Assembly: GCF_025698545.1 (NCBI RefSeq)
Contig: NC_068570.1
Location: forward strand, 55,323,924-55,387,923
Origin: Gossypium raimondii
Taxonomy: Eukaryota > Streptophyta > Magnoliopsida > Malvales > Malvaceae
DNA length: 64,000 nucleotides
Direction: 5' to 3'
Shown: positions 1-11,531 of the stretch, one piece after another
How positions within the stretch are numbered: the stretch's first letter is position 1
Layout of the letters: each line of letters starts with the position of its first letter
The notes under the pieces: model-generated
What the model was told of the DNA's origin: nothing
The model's database searches: none
Seen by the model: the letters and a program-made list of their open reading frames with translations, nothing else
Translations under genes and position numbers: made by a program

Positions 1-370
1 GGGAGAAGGTAGAAATTTCTTTTAGGGGGTGCAAATTATTTAAATTTTTCGATACTAAAAATACAATTTCACTATTTAAATAACATATATTTTTATAGTT
101 TTTAAAGAATTAAATTATTTTTTATTATTTTTATGGAGAGCAAGTGCAATTTTGCTTTTTCTAATATAAAATTTTAAAAAATATAAAAACCTAAATAAAA
201 AAATTTCCGGTACGGGGCCCTGAGTTAAACTATTATTATTGTTTGGCGATTCTTGTAAAGCTAAGCGAAAGGTGATGGGAAAGAGGCGTTTTGGAAGTTT
301 CTTATTACAAGGTCTTTTAGTTTTGGAAGTTTCTATGGTTTCCTCCTCGTTATGGCAAGCAACTCAATTC

Positions 371-378
371 TATAAATA
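371..378 (+). promoter_or_regulatory. TATA box of the MLO-like gene
   Basis: TATAAATA lies 118 bp before the ATG at 496, which fits a plant core promoter with a short 5' UTR. The surrounding 260-400 stretch has a diverged copy at about 28266-28400 that has lost the TATA motif. The rest of 1-370 is AT-rich and shows no gene. Confidence 0.6.
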
Positions 379-1249
379 GCCTATTATTTTGTATCTAAAC
401 ATTTAAATTAAAAAAATATCCAAGAAGAATACTATCTCTATTTGAATATATAGAGAGAATTCTTGAAGCACTTTGAGTTGCAGAAAGCTTGAAAAATGAG
501 CACAAAAATGGCGCCACCGTCGCCGGTGGTTGATACTAAAGCACGTTCATTGGAAGAGACACCAACATGGGCTGTTGCAGTGGTGTGTTTTTGTATTATT
601 GTTGCTTCAATCCTCATTGAACATGCCATTCACATGCTAGGCAAGGTATATATATAAATTTTACTTCTTTTACTTTTGTAATTAAATTTTGGGTTTTCAT
701 TAGTGATAATTTAAACTTATTAAGAGGATTAAAATTGCACCGAAGAAGCTTAAGGCTTGTACCAGCCTCGGTTTAGCTTTGTTTCAGAACTCAAAGTTTA
801 GCCACCCTTGAAAATTTTATATTTTAAACCTTACCTTTTATCTCATATTATGTTGTTTATGGATAAAGTCATTCGGTTTGGCTCGAAGGCCTATTTGAAA
901 AGTAAGAATAATTGTATAAAAATATAAGCTTGAAATACTAGATTAGACAAAAAAATAATGTCTGTTTTGAAAACAGATTGGGTCTCAGCAAGGTTTTTTT
1001 GGCCCGACACGAAGTTACAATAAAAAAAATCATGTTATTTTGCTACCACTTCATTATTATGTTATTACTATTTTATTGTTATTGTTTGGATATTGTATAA
1101 CTCTTGTTTTATTATTAATTTTGTTATTATTTTAGAGACATTTGCTTGTTAAGTTACACATTTTTTAGTAATATTTAAATATATATATTTTTAAAATCTA
1201 TTTTTAATTATTTTAATGTTTTTAGTGTATTTGATGTATTATTTTTTTA

Positions 1250-1390
1250 TTTTTATATAAAAATATAAAATAATCAATCTGAATGGGTTAGGCTTGGGCT
1301 TGGGCAAAAATTAAATCTAATTTTTGAACTAGATTGAAGCTAATTAATAAGACCTAAAATTTTATTAGGGCTCGACTCGGTCAATCTTAT
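1250..1390. repeat. Dispersed repeat with GGGCTTGGGC-type core, intron 1 copy
   Basis: A stretch in MLO intron 1 rich in GGCTTGGGC-like words resembles stretches at about 21415-21600 (intron 7) and 28449-28890. The latter two share words such as TTTGGG...AAATC and a CCTCTAATT end. This looks like an old non-coding interspersed repeat; ends and superfamily could not be set. Confidence 0.4.
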
Positions 1391-1765
1391 TGTATACATT
1401 TTTAAAGTGTAATTATTTGAATTGATAAAAATAACTTATTTGATTTATTAATGTAATCCTTATTAATTTTATTCCATGATATTTTTATGGGAAAAATTAA
1501 GCCTTTCCAAATATATATTTTGTTGGAGATTATATAATATAGGTTATTGTTTTGCAAAGACTTTTTACACAGTGGTTGAAGAAAAGCATAAACCAGCTCT
1601 TTATGAAGCACTGGAGAAGGTTAAAACAGGTAATTAATTAATATTTTTGTTTTAAATATTTATATTTGATAATTAAAATAAAATTAAACAAAAATATATG
1701 TGATAAAATGAACACTTCTGTAATTGTGTATTGCAGAGCTGATGCTGATGGAATTTATATCATTC

Positions 1766-1770
1766 CTACT
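1766..1770 (+). repeat. Target-site duplication of the exon-3 element, left copy (CTACT)
   Basis: CTACT directly precedes the element and recurs at 19456-19460 just after it. Removing the element and one CTACT rejoins exon 3 in frame as ISFLLTVLKDSIAD, the expected MLO sequence. Confidence 0.95.
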
Positions 1771-4368
1771 TATAATCACTGAATTTTGTCCGGGAATAAT
1801 TTCGTGTTTTTAAAAAAAAAAAATTTAAAAATTTTGCATTTTGACCACTGAACTTTTCTAAAATTACATTTTGACCCTTACTTTATTCAAAATTACATTT
1901 AAACCCCTAAACTTTTCTAAATTACATTTTTACCCCGAAACTTTCTCAAACTAACATTTTGACCCCTAAACTTCATAGAAATTACGTTTCAGCCCCAAAA
2001 CTTTTCCTGCATTTGCAGTTTAGTCCTTCTGGCAGCAACTTGCACACCTACCCCCGTGGTTTCCGGCCACCGGCCTAAGGCATGGCCTCCCTCTCCCCTA
2101 GCCACCTAATCCCTGCAAAAAGAAGAGAAAAAAATCTATAAATGGGTTTAAAAAACCCCAAAATGAGAACCCCCGACCCACGAAAAAATCAAAGAAAAAC
2201 TTGCAAAAAAAAGAAAAAGAAGAGGAAAAAGGAGAGAAAGAGGAGAAGAAGAGGAGAGCCTCCGACGGCGGCTCGACGGTGAAGACGACGGCGATGGCAT
2301 AAGCGACGGCGCGGCGCGGCAGCTAGGGTTTCCGAAAGAAGAAAAAAGAAAGAAAAAAAATTATTATAATCGGGTCGACCCAACCCGACCCGTATGACCC
2401 ATGACCCGACCCGACAGCACCAGCAGCTTAGCAGGCCACAGTAGCAGCCCAGCGGCCCAAATAGCAGCCCAAAAAGAAAAAAAAGAACAAAGCAAAAAAA
2501 GAAAGCAGGCCATCTTTAGCAAGCCCAATAGCAGCCCAACAGCAGGCCTACAGAAAGCCCACCAGCATCAGCAGACCAGTAGCAGGCCCAGGCCCAATCT
2601 GAAGCAGGCCAAAGAAAAAAAGAAGGAAAAAAGAAAAGAAAAAAGGAGAAAAAAAGAAGAAAAAAGAGAAGAAAAAAGAAGAAAAAAGAAAAAAAAAGAA
2701 AAAAGGACGAAAAAAGAAAAAAAGAGGTTCAATTCGTGTAACCCGTTCGACGAAGCTCGTGTTTCGAGATTTTTTCGGTAATTTCGTTTTTTAATTTTAA
2801 TTTAATGCTCGTATTTTTTTCGTTTTAATATTATTAGTATTTTATACATTTTTGTATTTTGGCATTTATATTTTTAATTTAATTTAATTTTAATTTTAAT
2901 TTTAATTTATTTTAAATACTTTTAATAAATAAGGCAACGAATCGATTAACATGAACTCGTTGATTTCATCGCTATGTTGGATGAATATCACCGGTTCGTG
3001 TTAAAATCGATACGCCCTTTTAAAAATCGAAAATATTCAAAAAGTCACATATTTTCAAAAAAAAAATTATATTTTGCAAAACTTTTCGTGTCTTCAAAAA
3101 TTTTTCTCGTGTTTCAAAAAAAATATTCGCGTTTCCAAAAAGTAAGGCAACGAATCGGTTTGACACAAATTTGTTGATTTCATTGCTATGTTGAGTGAAT
3201 ATCACTGGTTCGTGTTAAATACGATACGTGCTTAATAAAAAATCGAAAAGTTTGTGTAAAAAAAATCTTTCTGTGGTTTCAAAAAACATTCGTGTTTTAA
3301 AAAAATAAAATAAAAATAAAAAAAGATTTTGTTTATCAAAATTCTCCTGTTTTCAAAAAAAATTATTTTTCAAAATTTTCGTGTTTTCAAAAAATTCTCG
3401 TGTTTCAAAAAATCTTCGTGTTTTCAAAAATCTTCGTGTTTTCAAAAATCTTCGTGTTTTCAATAATCTTCGTGTTTTCAAGATTTCGGTGTTTCCAAAA
3501 TTTTCATGTTTTCAAAAAAAAAATTTCTCGTGTTTTAAAAATTTTTGCGTTTTAAAAAAAAAATTCGTGTTTTCAAAAATCCTCGTGTTTACAAAAATTC
3601 CGGTGTTTCAATAATTCCTGTGTTTTAAAAATTTCCGTGTTTTCAAAAAAAAAATCTTCGTATTTTCAAAAAAAAATTTGTTTCAAAAATCCTCGTGTTT
3701 TCAAAAATTTCGATGTTTCAAGATTTCGTGTTTTCAAAAATTCCGGTGATTTTAAAAAAAATTCGTGTTTTCTAAAAAAAATTTTGTGTTTCAAAAATTT
3801 TCATGTTTTCAAAAAATTCCCGTGTTTCACAAATGTTCGTGTTTTAAAATTTTTGTGTTTTGAAAAAAATTCTCGTGTTTCAAAAAATGTCGTGTTTTAA
3901 AAAAGAATTTCGTGTTTCTAAAGTTTTCGTGTTTCAAAAATTTTATTTTTTAAATAAAATAAAATTTGTGCTTCAAAATTCTTCGTGTTAAAAAAAAATT
4001 TCTCGTATTTTGATCGGATCGCGATTAACTATTAAATTGAACTTGTATTTTTGAAAAATAAGACAACGCGCGTTTAACGAGATACCAATTTTGGGCGTTG
4101 CGAGGGTGCTAATACCTTCCTCGCGCGTAACTGACTCCCGAACTCTAATTTTCTCTGGATTTTCACGCAGACCTAAAATTACCTTTTTTTTAGAAAAATT
4201 TAAAAATAAATTTTTCTCTTAAAAAGAGAATTTATTAGGTGTCCGATCACACCTAGAAAAAATGATCGGTGGCGACTCCTTTTTCAAATAAAATCGAAAT
4301 TCAGAGTTTTCAAATTTTCAATAATCACTTCGATTAGCGCCCGTGCCCCAAATTTTTAGGTCGCTACA
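1771..4368 (+). repeat. 5' LTR of the exon-3 element
   Basis: It starts TATAATCACTGAATTTTG and ends AGGTCGCTACA, matching the 3' LTR at 16634-19455. It holds polypyrimidine/polypurine stretches, GA-rich DNA at 2160-2730 and a long run of TTTCGTGTTTTCAAAAA-like words at about 3270-4010. ORFs here are low-complexity artefacts. Confidence 0.93.
3270..4010 (+). repeat. Short tandem repeats inside the 5' LTR
   Basis: Degenerate units of about 15-25 bp built on TCGTGTTTTCAAAAA repeat dozens of times. The same array occurs at about 18150-19075 in the 3' LTR and in short form at about 25975-26290 in the solo LTR. Confidence 0.85.
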
Positions 4369-4370
4369 GC

Positions 4371-4388
4371 TGGCGACTCCGCTGGGGA
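4371..4388 (+). other. Primer-binding site of the exon-3 element
   Basis: TGGCGACTCCGCTGGGGA begins two bases after the LTR end. Its complement ends in CCA as a tRNA 3' end does, so it should prime minus-strand DNA synthesis. A tRNA-Arg primer is reported for Ogre elements; the exact tRNA was not checked. Confidence 0.8.
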
Positions 4389-5394
4389 TTTTTTTTGAGA
4401 GTCGAGTTTGATGTTAAACGCGTGTTGTCAAAATTTTTAAAATTTCTTGTTCAAATTAATTTTTAATCGTTATCCTTGAATTTTATTTTATTTTTTATTA
4501 AAAAAGTCATGCATCTGCATTCTGTTTTTAAATTAATATTTTTCTAACTTATTTTATTTTTCTGTTTTTTTCAGCTCTAAGTTTTACGTTTTTTTAGTTT
4601 TTTTTTAGTAAAAATAAAAAATAAAAGGTTTGTGAGTTTCTCCCCACACACCGTGCATTTGCATTCTTGCATAACATGAGCTCTCTACCCGGGCTCCGTC
4701 CGTTTAAGTGGAAGTAAACACTACGCCTTCGTGAGTTAACTCGTCCCTCCGCACAGGCTAGTGAATTACTTCCGGGTTACATATGACTTATGCTTTCGTG
4801 AGTTAACTCGTCCCTCCACATAGGCATAAGTAAATGTAATCCCTTGAATTGAGCTCATGAGCCTGTGATGGGTGATGACCGAGGCTCCATACCAACCTTA
4901 GTAGGTGACAGTATGGACAATTCGAGTACCTTTCTAAAACCAAAACCACATATAGTGAACCGTACGAGCCACCCAATTAGAGCCATGTCGAACCTCTGTC
5001 CATTTGATAGTTACCGAAATAAGTACACGGGAGAAGTGTCTCTTACCTTTTATTTCTTTTACATTTACACTTATTTGCAAATGAATTGAGTCTGTTTAAT
5101 AAATTGGGCTGGATAGATTGTCAGATGGTATGTGGGGTAGGCTTCTTGTAAAGCATGTTGGGGCAAAAAAAAATTGTGGGTCTGTTACACCAAATTACAT
5201 GATTGAATAGCTTAATTTGTTAAATTTTCCATAGTCTTTATTTATTTATTTATTTTTTCCTTCTGTTTATATCTGTTATGATCTCTAACCAAGGTTATTT
5301 GTTCTTCATTTTATTTTTCATCATGCATCATAAACATCTCATTAGGAAGGTGTTGATTAGAGATCGGTTGCCAAAAACGGGTTTCTGATAGAGG
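4389..5394 (+). other. Untranslated leader of the exon-3 element
   Basis: No convincing ORF. It contains two copies of a CGTGAGTTAACTCGTCCCTC segment (about 4728 and 4796). Short ORFs here show no family resemblance. Confidence 0.6.
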
Positions 5395-7420
5395 AGTTAA
5401 TTACACAAGTAACCGAGAAAAATGTCGTAGTTCGAGATTGGTCTTTGAGGACTCAGAAAGCGAAAGGGGATAGTTTAAAAGAAGGATACATCTCTGATCT
5501 TCCTAAACATGTGACTTTGAATGCTCGTCAGAACAATCTCGAAGACTTGACTGGGATTTGGAAGAAGTGGGACTCAAATACTAGAGGCATATTCACTGAA
5601 AAGTACGGGGATATAGCTCACTTGATAGCAATCAATGTGAACGAGCAGTTGATTCAAGCCATGGTTCAATTCTGGGACCCAGCTTATCAGTGTTTTACTT
5701 TCAATCAGGAAGACATGACTCCGACCATAGAAGAGTATGCCGCTTTACTTCGAATTGACAATGTACAACTCAACAAGATATACATGAAGGAGCCTAAACC
5801 AATGACCTTTAAGAAAGATTTAATGAAGTTGACGGGGATGACTGATACATGGGCTGAAAAACAGATAAAGAATAAGAATGAAGTCAGTTGTATTCCATGG
5901 TTTTCTCTTCGAGAGTTAGTTCAGAATCATCCAGATACTTTGAGAAGGATAGATCTGTTCGCCTTGGCTATTTACGGACTGGTCGTCTTCCCGAAGGTTC
6001 TTGGGCATATTGAAGTTGCGGTTGTGGATTTCTTCAAAAAGTTGAGGCAAAGAATCAACCCAGTCCCAACCATCTTGGCTGAGACTTTTAGATCTATAAA
6101 TGCTTGTAGGAGAAAAGGGGAAGGACGTTTTATCGGATGCGCTCAGTTACTGAATGTTTGGATCTTTAGCAACTTTTGGAAGGTGGAGCGCACGCCTTTC
6201 CACATGTTTTCAAAGACATTCGCTCCTTTAGAAGCACACCTTGAAAAAGATTGGCCAAGGGATGTCACTGAACAACATTGGGTCTCGGTTTTTCAGAACC
6301 TCCGCTCTGAAGATATAACTTGGAGAGCACCTTGGATTCGTCCATCTGTCTTGTTATACAAGTGTGAGAACCAAGATTGGGTGCCTTTGTTAGGATTATG
6401 GGAAGGAGTTGGATATGCTCCGTTGATGGTTCAGAGACAGTTCGCTTCGCGACAGTTTGTACCAGTTACTGATGGATTAGCACAATCGGAGTTTACTTTT
6501 ACGGGTGAGGGTTACATGAAAAGGGTGCGAGATACCGTAAATTATTGGAGGAAAATCTACCTAATGGAGTTGGCTCCTATGCTGATACTATCACTGTAGA
6601 TTATGGCATATGGAGGCAACGACAAGTGAAGAGTCAAATAACCCCACCGATTGATGAAGCTTGCCAGAATCCATTCTCAGAAGAAATTCCATCCGAGCTA
6701 GAAATTGCAAGACATGAATTTGAACGTGAAAAAGCTAAACTATTGCAAGATATTAGTTCTCTCCAGGAAGAAAACTACCAGCTGAAGATTGATGTCCAAA
6801 TTGAAAAATCCAGAATCGAGAAAGTCTAAAAAGAAGTTGAAGTTACGAGAAAGGATTTAAGGGACCTTCATTTGGAAAACAAGAAATTAAGAGGCACTAT
6901 AAGGAACAGTGGATTGGGGAAATCATCAGCAGAATGGAAGGAGGAACTAAGTAATATCAAAGGTAGGATGGAGTTTTGGAAAGCCAAAGCGAAGAAAGAG
7001 GAGGAAAGAGCCGCACGTGCTACGATAGAGTTGAGGAAGAAGAATGTTGAATATGAAACTGTGTTTACAGAATTAACTGCTAGTCAGTCTGAGCATCAGG
7101 AGCTAAAAGGAAAAATTCAAAGTCTAGAAAGTACATTGCAAGCTCATCAGCAACATTTGGATGACCTCTTGAGAGTTTTAGAGGAAAATAATGGTCAACA
7201 TGACAGAGACATTAACGCATACGAGAGAGCCCTCCAAGAAAAAGACATGCATCTCGGTAGTTTGATCAATGAAATTCGCAAGGCGGCTGCGCAAATGGTG
7301 CAATTATCTGATGAAGCTGAAGTTCTCAGTTGTCAATACCCTCCAAACAAAAGGTCAAGTATATCGGAGTTCCTAGAACGTATAAAGAAACAAGGCGATA
7401 TGGCTAGGAAATTTACGTAA
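5395..7420 (+). pseudogene. Element ORF1: DUF7745/plant-mobile-domain-like N half, coiled-coil C half
   Basis: This ORF sits between the leader and gag, where Ogre/Tat elements carry an additional ORF of unknown function. The first 400 or so codons resemble the DUF7745 ('girdin-like') proteins that are often annotated as genes in cotton, with words such as ALAIYGLVVFPK and FTFNQEDMTPTIEEYAALL. The second half is rich in E, K, Q and L with heptad-like spacing (about 6690-7330) and should form a coiled coil. In-frame sequence begins about 5395 without a clear ATG. There is a frameshift near 6560 and a TAA at 6827-6829, so it is broken. The role is unknown; a structural or packaging role would be a guess. 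Confidence 0.8.
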
Positions 7421-7685
7421 TTGTTGAACCAGGATGGCAAAACTTTTTGTAATAGACTCTTTTGATTAATAAAACGCCCACATATGGGGCTATCTTGAAA
7501 TCAACACCCATTTTTTGCATATTTTTGCATAACTAACATTCATCCTTCATTAGTCATTCATTCATTCATTGCATGTACATATCATCCTAATCGCTCGCTA
7601 AGGCTAAAACCGTCTAATTTACAGTTGTTACACTACGAGTCTGGAATCATGTCACTCTTATAGGACGCGCCTAAGAGCTAGAGCT

Positions 7686-9358
7686 ATGGATGCTGAACTC
7701 AATGAAAGAATGAAAAGGATGGAAAGAACCCAGAGAGAGTTGCAGGAGCAACTGGCCAAGTCGCGGCAAGAGGCGAGAGATTTGATGGTGAGGTCTCGAG
7801 AGGAATCGCTCAAGCAAAGGGATCAAATGAATAAAATGATGGAAATGATGACGGCCTCGGTCAAAGAAAAGGGACCTATGGAGAGCCCTGATATCGTAGA
7901 GCCACCTCAGGCAAGAGCTAGTCAAGATCCGCTTTATCCCCCGGGATTCACTCCACCTCATATCCATGCAATGCAAAGAGGATATCCCCAAAGAGAGCTT
8001 ACAGTCCTAGAACAACCTCCTGTTCCATCTGTTCATCCAGGGCAATGAATGTTTGTATCGAACTCTGGAGCTAATCCCTCTGACCCAATTGTTCCAGATC
8101 TAGATGATCCTGCAGAAAGTTGATGACAATAATGCTCAGGACAAGTTTAGAATCCTGGAAGAGAGGATCAAGGCAGTAGAAGGAGCTGAAGTTTTCTCTG
8201 CTTTGAGTGCTAAAGAGCTCAGTTTGGTACTCGATTTGATTCTACCCCCAAAATTCAAGACACCTGATTTTGAGAAGTATGATGGAACAAGATGTCCAAA
8301 GGCACATCTTATCATGTTTTGCCAAAAGATGACTGGCTACGTGAACGATGATAAGTTATTGGTACACTGTTTTCAAGATAGTTTGGTAGGCTCAGCCCTT
8401 CGATGGTATAATCAGCTCAGCAGAGAGAATCCGATCATGGAAGGATTTGACGTCATCATTCTGTGAGCAATATAGGCATGTATCGGATATGGTGCCTGAT
8501 CGATTAACTTTACAAATGATGGAAAAGAAGCCGACAGAGACTTTTCGGTAATATGCACAAAGATGGAGGGATATCTCTGCTCAGGTGGAGCCTCCGTTAA
8601 CTAAGACAGAGATAACGGTCCTCTTCATTAATGCTCTGAAAGTACCGTTTTACGAAAAATTGGTAGGAAGTGCCACAAAGGACTTTACGGATATTGTAAT
8701 AACCGATGAGCTTATTGAAAACGCCGTCAAGAGTGGGAGAATGGAAAGCCCCGAGAGTTCGAAGAGGGCAGTACCCGCAAAGAAAAAGGAGGCAGAAGCC
8801 CATATGGTTGGAACCGAGAGTCAATGTACCCCCAATCCGTATCCCGCCCAATCACGACCTCATTATCGCCCACCTTCAAACTTCTACTTTCCTCCTCAAG
8901 GTCCTTACTATCAAGCACCTCCGTCTTACCCTGTTTATGCTATGAATAACCAAAGACCATTCACCGTGTTCCCACCAAACACCATGCCTACACAAAGCCA
9001 ACTAAAAAATGAACAAAGACCAACAAGACCCAATCCTGAAAGACCTCAGTTTATTCCAATTCCTGTATCATATGGAGAATTATACCCAAAGCTGTTGGAA
9101 AAATAATTAATATCCCCACATTACATGGCACCCCTGAAGCCTCCATACCCGAAGTGGTATGATCCTAACGCTAGTTGCATGTATCACGCTGGGAACCAGG
9201 GACACTCTACAGAAAATTGCTTGGATTTTAAAAGGAGGGTTCAAGGTCTCATTGATGCTGGTATTTTACGCTTTGATAGTGTTAGCAATGTGACGGGAAA
9301 TCCTCTTCCTAACCATACTGGCGGGAATGTAAATGCAGTGACAAATGAAGACAATTAG
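7686..9358 (+). pseudogene. Element gag polyprotein, frameshifted
   Basis: Gag forms the particle that packages element RNA. It starts with a charged coiled-coil segment (MDAELNERMKRMERTQ), then the retrotransposon gag domain (FEKYDGTRCPKAHL, LRWYNQLSREN, WRDISAQVEPPLT), a proline/tyrosine-rich linker, and a Cys/His cluster CMYHAGNQGHSTENC that resembles a zinc knuckle. Decay: TGA at 8046, frame changes near 8095 and 8450, TAA at 8549, TAA at 9104 and TAG at 9356. The frame continues into the protease region. Confidence 0.85.
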
Positions 9359-9385
9359 CAAGCCAAAGGTTATGTTGCTGAAGTA

Positions 9386-11263
9386 ATGACACCTTTGCAG
9401 AAGGTGTGGGAGATGATGATTGAAAATGGCTTGCTCTGCCCGCCTAGTAGGATTCTCAAAGAAGAAGAAAAAAAAGACCAGAGTTTCTGTTATTTTCATG
9501 GGATCCAAGGGCATGACATCCAATCTTGCAAGGAATTTAGAAAATTACTTCAGGACATGATGGATAACAAAGAGGTCAAGGTCTTTGATAGTGTGAAGGG
9601 GGCCGAAGAAGGAGAAATATGTGCCTCTGACAATCAATCGATGGTTCTCCCTTATAGCGTCGATAGACCTTTGTTGATTTATTACGAGGCAAAGAAGGAA
9701 GAGGTTAGTCGAGAAGTTAAACCAAGTTTGATAATTGAAGTACCTACTCCTTTCTCTTACAAGGACAACAAGGCAGTGTCGTGGAAGTATGATGTCAATA
9801 TCATTGTGCCTGAAGGTGAAAAGTCAAAAGTTATGAATGAAGGTGTCAGCGGAGTAGGACATTTCACTCGCAGCAGAAGGTGTTATTCTCCCGAGACGGT
9901 TGAACTTACTGGCCCGAGCCAAAAAGGAAAAGTACCAATGTATGAGGTTGAGGATGATGTTGAAGCACAACTTGAGCAAGAAGTTAAAAAGGCTGTGAAT
10001 GAGGAGGAAGCACATGAGTTCTTAAAGTTTATTAAGCACAGTGAATATAGCGTTGTAGAACAATTAAATAAGCAACCGGCCCGAATCTCAGTACTATCTC
10101 TATTGTTGAACTCGGAGCCACATCGAAACACCTTGCTAAAAGTGTTAAATCAAGCTTATGTGGCGAACAATGTATCTGTGGAAAAGCTTGATAGGTGGGC
10201 AAATAATTTGAATGCAGATAATTTCATCTCTTTTAGTGATGACGAAATACCGTCAAATGGTAGGGGCTCCGTAAAAGCATTGCACATCACAACCAATTGC
10301 AAAGGTTACATATTACCAAATGTGCTCATCGACAATGGATCTGCATTCAATGTTATGCCTTTGGCCACGCTTTCCAGTATGCCAGTTGATATGTCCTATT
10401 TGAGGCCTTGTCATTCTATAGCAAGGGCATTTGATGGGACACGACGAGAGGTCATGGGAAAGATCAAAATTCCTTTAAAAGTGGGGTCATGTGAATATGA
10501 TATCGAGTTCTAGGTCATGGACATCACGCCTTCGTACAATTGCCTCTTAGGAAGACCTTGGATCCATTCTGCTGGGGCAGTTCCTTCATCTCTCCATCAG
10601 AAAGTAAAGTTTATCATGGATAGCCGCTTGATTACTGTGGGTGGTGAGGAAGACATCGTTGCATCTATCTCTACTGATACACCCTACATCGAAATAAGCG
10701 AAGATGCCGTAGAATGTTCTTTTCGCTCCTTGGAATTTATCAATGCTGCATTTGTTGCTGAAGGGAATAAGATCCCCATTCCCAAATTGTCAAGGAATAC
10801 CAAGATGGGAATTAAGCTGACAGTGAGAAAAGGAGCTCGAGCGAGGAAAGGTTTGGGAAAATATCAACAATGGATGGTTAGAGCCTTGAAACCAATGCAC
10901 CACAAGGGTCGATACGGTTTGGGGTTCAAGCCAGATATACATCAAAAAAGAAAACAATTGCAGAAAGATCGAGAGAGAAGAATCGCAAGGGCTTCAGGCC
11001 AGGATTTGAGATAGGAGCCGTTAGTGTATCCTCCTTTGTCAAGAACATTTACATCAGCAAGAGTGATGTACCCAGGGCAGGACAATCCGCAAGTCATATT
11101 ATTGATTGAAAAAGGTCTTCAGAATATCAGCCTAAACGCTATTGACAATGAGGATGATGCAATTGAGAATGCTTCAATGATACGCCCTTGTCCTCCAGGA
11201 TATGTTTTGAACAACTGGACTGCTGTGGACCTCCTTGTAGTTTCTAAGTCCCCTTCAGGCTAA
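9386..11263 (+). pseudogene. Element gag C-terminus and aspartic protease region
   Basis: In the gag frame, a second Cys/His motif (CYFHGIQGHDIQSCKEF) is followed by an acidic linker and the aspartic protease core VLIDNGSAFNVMPLATL at about 10320-10375. IDNGSA occupies the active-site D-(T/S)-G position. After a TAG at 10511 the domain continues with NCLLGRPWIHSAGAVPS. A glycine-rich stretch GLGKYQQ...GRYGLGF follows. TAG at 11012 and TAA at 11261 break it further. The protease would cut the Gag-Pol precursor. Confidence 0.85.
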
Positions 11264-11531
11264 TGCCCAATGTTAACTCTCCATTTTGTGTGTCATTAAA
11301 CAGTAGGGTTCCTTTTGTAAGAGCTTATGTTTGCTCTTTATCTTTTCAATGAACATTAATGAAGATGCATTTTGTTTTATATTGTCATGTTCTTTTCATT
11401 TCCATTAATTTCACGACTACTCCTTCTACTCATTTCCTTTTCTGGCATATGTCTCATATCATCTCATATCATCGTGTGTTGATTCCAATACCTCAATGCT
11501 CTTCTATAGCTTTTTTCCATTCACCTTTCAG
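11264..11531 (+). other. Putative intron between protease and pol in the element
   Basis: The gag-pro frame (frame 2) dies here and pol resumes in frame 1 right after TTCCATTCACCTTTCAG, a strong plant 3' splice site ending at 11531. An intron at this position is known from Ogre elements. The donor was not identified, so the left border is approximate. Confidence 0.55.

Noticed and set aside
2401-2781. 126-codon Lys/Glu-rich ORF
   Set aside because: GA-rich LTR sequence with no conserved pattern; the matching part of the 3' LTR does not keep the frame.
3381-3900. Phe/Lys/Val-rich ORFs (also 18281-19039)
   Set aside because: They are translations of the TCGTGTTTTCAAAAA short repeats of the LTRs.
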